A stretch of DNA of 64,000 nucleotides from Candidatus Saccharimonadota bacterium (GTDB lineage Bacteria > Patescibacteriota > Saccharimonadia > Saccharimonadales > Saccharimonadaceae). Of the stretch, positions 62,412-64,000 are shown piece by piece (the first letter of the stretch is position 1; the number at the start of each line of letters is the position of its first letter). A model generated the notes under the pieces. The model searched no databases. It was not told the DNA's origin and saw nothing but the letters and a program-made list of their open reading frames with translations. The position numbers were made by a program, and so were the translations under genes. The stretch is from positions 1 to 64,000 of the forward strand of contig JAEEUB010000001.1 in NCBI GenBank assembly GCA_016286785.1, in the 5' to 3' direction.

Positions 62412-63200
62412 ATGTCAATTGTAAGACTCAGTAACCCTGGAGCAAAACAAGAGGTACATAGTATCTTCCACGACCTAGACAGTATTAAGTCTCAACACCA
62501 AAAGGTTCGAACCCTTAATGGCTCTGTAGAAAACCGTTTGCATATCGACAACGGCAGTCAATCGGTTGACTATTGTTGCGATGGCGAAACTCCTGAAGAA
62601 AAAGCTAAGGAGATAATTCAGGCGATTCCATGGTTCATTGGCGACCTTATCGGTCGTCCAATTAAATTAACCGTCGAAAAAGAATCCGAGTTTATCATCG
62701 TGGAGAAACCTGAACACGCCAGCGTAGCAGCTTTCCTGCTCTCGGAGTTTCTGGAGGAAGGCTATTATTCCCCAAGCAATAAGGATGGAGAAACTGTGCA
62801 GGCCTTCAAGTTGCCAAATCCCAACCTCGAGAAGTACCAAGCAATAGACATAGAAAAGAAGCATCCCAACTTCTTTTCATATGCTACTCGCATTCTGGAG
62901 CAACTTGATACCGAGAAGCCTTGCCTAGCTTACGACTGGAGCTGGAATTCGGAGGGGATTCTGTTTCGAAATTTGGGATATCAATTACAAATCCCGCTCA
63001 TTTTTAATATGAGCCTTGCTATTCAGAAAGAACCACCGAACAACGCTATCTGCTATCTAGACTACCAGCAGGAAGGTAGTCCTTATTCGTTCATCAATAG
63101 CATGTATGGCTACCGCATGTATATGCTACCAGATCCAGGTAAAATCATTTCCTGGGACCATCTAATGGAATGCGTTCAAGGGGCTAGTAACCTTGAGTAG
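62412..63200 (+). CDS. Uncharacterised 262-aa protein
   Basis: Starts MSIVRLSNPGAKQEVHS with a strong SD (AAGGAGG, 5 nt). Mixed alpha/beta composition, no signal peptide or membrane helix. A Trp/Phe-rich segment (YDWSWNSEGILFRNLGY) and a Pro-rich stretch near the C-terminus (QKEPPNNAICYLDY) are visible. Codon use is more balanced, with more G/C third positions than the AT-rich neighbours, which may mean recent transfer. No family recognised. It is a single-gene unit after a short uORF and is followed by a 13-bp hairpin. Confidence 0.75.
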   Translation: MSIVRLSNPGAKQEVHSIFHDLDSIKSQHQKVRTLNGSVENRLHIDNGSQSVDYCCDGETPEEKAKEIIQAIPWFIGDLIGRPIKLTVEKESEFIIVEKPEHASVAAFLLSEFLEEGYYSPSNKDGETVQAFKLPNPNLEKYQAIDIEKKHPNFFSYATRILEQLDTEKPCLAYDWSWNSEGILFRNLGYQLQIPLIFNMSLAIQKEPPNNAICYLDYQQEGSPYSFINSMYGYRMYMLPDPGKIISWDHLMECVQGASNLE

Positions 63201-63230
63201 TTCGCCGATGTCGTAGTTTCACTAGTACCT

Positions 63231-63261
63231 TAAGTCCCCACAGTTTATCTGTGGGGACTTA
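63231..63261 (+). terminator. Hairpin after the 62412 gene
   Basis: TAAGTCCCCACAG / CTGTGGGGACTTA: a perfect 13-bp stem with a 5-nt loop, 30 nt past the stop. Only a weak T run follows (GTTCTTT), so it may instead protect the 3' end. Confidence 0.6.
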
Positions 63262-63424
63262 CCGTTCTTTAGAAAGGTAGGTAGAACTAGAGACCGGCGT
63301 AAAAGTTCCCGAAATAAAACTCGGGAAAAACGAAAGAATAGAGATTGCGGATAGACCTTGGTGGATTAAGGAATACCTACAGTACGTTATGGCGCTTTAG
63401 TAGCCACCGCTATTGCGCCCCCAC
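63262..63424. other. Structured non-coding spacer, possible RNA
   Basis: 163 nt without a credible gene but with several inverted repeats: GTTCT/AGAAC, TTCCCGA/TCGGGAA (8-nt loop) and GGCGC/GCGCC. It lies between two strong hairpins. I do not recognise SRP RNA, tmRNA, RNase P RNA or a riboswitch in it. Could be a 3' UTR or a small RNA. Confidence 0.3.
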
Positions 63425-63450
63425 AAAACCACCCCGCAAGGGGTGGTTTT
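63425..63450 (-). terminator. Terminator of the tRNA-Ser(CGA) transcript
   Basis: AAAACCACCCC-GCAA/TTGC-GGGGTGGTTTT: 11-bp perfect stem ending in T4 on the minus strand, 12 nt beyond the last tRNA-tail repeat; symmetric, so it can also stop plus-strand transcription. Confidence 0.8.
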
Positions 63451-63461
63451 CAAATGCAACT

Positions 63462-63627
63462 TGGCGGAAGAGAGAGGATTCGCACCAAAGGTCCGAATCC
63501 GTATACTTTTTTCAAATGAAATTTGGCGGAAGAGAGAGGACTCGCACCGAAGGTCCGAATCCGTATCTTTTTCATCTTGTTATATCTAGCGGAAGAGAGA
63601 GGATTCGCACCAAAGGTCCGAATCCGT
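63462..63627 (-). repeat. Three tandem copies of the tRNA-Ser(CGA) 3' end
   Basis: Copies at 63462-63502, 63524-63564 and 63587-63627, 62-63 nt apart, continuing the period to the tRNA end at 63650. Each has, on the minus strand, ACGGATTCGGACC(T)T(T/C)GGTGCGA(A/G)TCC and then TCTCTCTTCCGC(C/T)A. The last 21 nt equal the tRNA 3' end; the preceding part forms a GGATTCG/CGAATCC hairpin that the tRNA lacks. Confidence 0.9.
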
Positions 63628-63649
63628 ACTTTTTTCATCTTGTTATATC

Positions 63650-63740
63650 TGGCGGAAGAGAGAGGATTCGAACCTCCGAACGGGTCAACCCCGTCACACG
63701 ATTTCGAGTCGTGCGCCTTCAACCACTCGGCCACTCTTCC
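63650..63740 (-). tRNA. tRNA-Ser (anticodon CGA)
   Basis: Class II tRNA: acceptor GGAAGAG/CTCTTCC, D-arm GGCCGAGTGGTTGAAGGC, anticodon loop CTCGAAA, long variable arm, T-loop GGTTCGAATCC, discriminator G and encoded CCA. Reads UCG. Followed by three copies of its own 3' end before the terminator. Confidence 0.97.
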
Positions 63741-63845
63741 ATACCTAATTCTAGCATAATCTACCCCTTTCTTCAACTTCACTCCTTTAAGTAAGAAATA
63801 ATTATACTGAGTATTTTAACAAGCCATCAATGATATAATCTAACT

Positions 63846-64000
63846 ATGCTAATAAATTTTGAAACTATTAAAACACGAGTCATTCATCCACCAAAGGATA
63901 GTATTACAGATATTCTTGATAATTTAAAAATAAAAGACGGCGACATTATTTTTATTACTTCTAAAATCTTAGGCATCGCAGAAGGGCGCACCGCAAAAAT
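63846..64000 (+). CDS. CofE-like (F420-0:gamma-glutamyl ligase family) protein, partial
   Basis: Open from the ATG at 63846 to the window end (51 codons), so missing from the ORF track. MLINFETIKTRVIHPP... followed by DGDIIFITSKILGIAEGR corresponds to the family's ...DGDVLVVTSKVVSKAEGR start. Family enzymes add glutamate to F420-0; CPR homologues are of uncertain function because F420 synthesis is not known there. Leaderless: TATAAT (63834-63839) ends 6 nt before the ATG. Confidence 0.75.
   Translation, partial: MLINFETIKTRVIHPPKDSITDILDNLKIKDGDIIFITSKILGIAEGRTAK

Noticed and set aside
63462-63740. CRISPR array
   Set aside because: Only four units, the repeat includes a tRNA 3' end, spacers are similar to one another, and no cas gene is present.
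63345-63794. ORFs of 149, 110 and 78 aa across the tRNA-tail array
   Set aside because: They are read through tRNA-Ser(CGA) and its repeats; the repeating GGRERIRTKGPNPY peptide is a translation of the RNA repeats.

Overview
The window looks like the origin-proximal part of a small, AT-rich bacterial genome of the Candidate Phyla Radiation, most likely Candidatus Saccharibacteria (TM7). What I see: the gene order rpmH / dnaA-dnaN-recF with rnpA-yidC-jag and parAB nearby, short housekeeping proteins, very tight packing, and many genes whose start codon sits 6-10 nt after a TATAAT box (leaderless mRNAs). UGA and UAG both serve as ordinary stops, which argues against the UGA-recoding CPR lineages. 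The phylum call is inference; no rRNA is present.

Layout. 1-7.0 kb: uncharacterised proteins, a DUF2207 membrane protein, a frameshifted RidA-family gene and decayed coding fragments. 7.1-22.2 kb: housekeeping, with a left-handed beta-helix protein, prfA-prmC, an FHA/transglutaminase-like protein, an HtrA-type protease, lepB, parAB, rplU, two tandem 37-codon ORFs under strong promoters, ileS, and uvrA interrupted by an in-frame amber codon. 22.3-45.3 kb: a large cell-surface glycan/teichoic-type locus with GtrA-GT2, a Wzm/Wzt-type ABC exporter, galE and glf (galactofuranose supply), many GT2/GT4/GT8 glycosyltransferases, a sulfatase-fold polymerase-like protein, a YidC-TagF fusion, a 68-aa membrane protein, a cytidylyltransferase-aminotransferase fusion, an SLH-repeat wall protein and a CotH-like kinase. 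45.5-56.9 kb: a LexA-type HTH protein divergent from an LCP ligase, then jag-yidC-rnpA, a large surface protein, rpmH, the probable oriC, dnaA-dnaN-recF and an RlmD/TrmA-type methyltransferase. 57-64 kb: tRNA-Ser(GGA), a MacB-type ABC pair, a MurE-like ligase and a short Mur paralogue, a RhuM-Fic protein, an unknown protein behind a 16-codon uORF, tRNA-Ser(CGA) with three tail repeats, and the start of a CofE-like gene.

How it fits together: the glycan locus, LCP protein, SLH protein and surface adhesin-like protein describe the envelope of a host-attached cell. GalE and Glf would provide UDP-Galf, the GTs build chains, the Wzm/Wzt pair exports them, the sulfatase-fold/YidC-TagF/YIDP/cytidylyltransferase operon would add phosphodiester or phospho-amino decorations, and the LCP protein could attach polymer to the wall.

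Most unusual items: a YidC-TagF fusion in a four-gene operon; a covarying palindromic element found once between genes and once in frame inside ileS; tandem copies of a tRNA-Ser 3' end behind the tRNA gene; two tandem small peptides with dual promoters; an amber codon in otherwise intact uvrA; and a strikingly regular leaderless-start rule.
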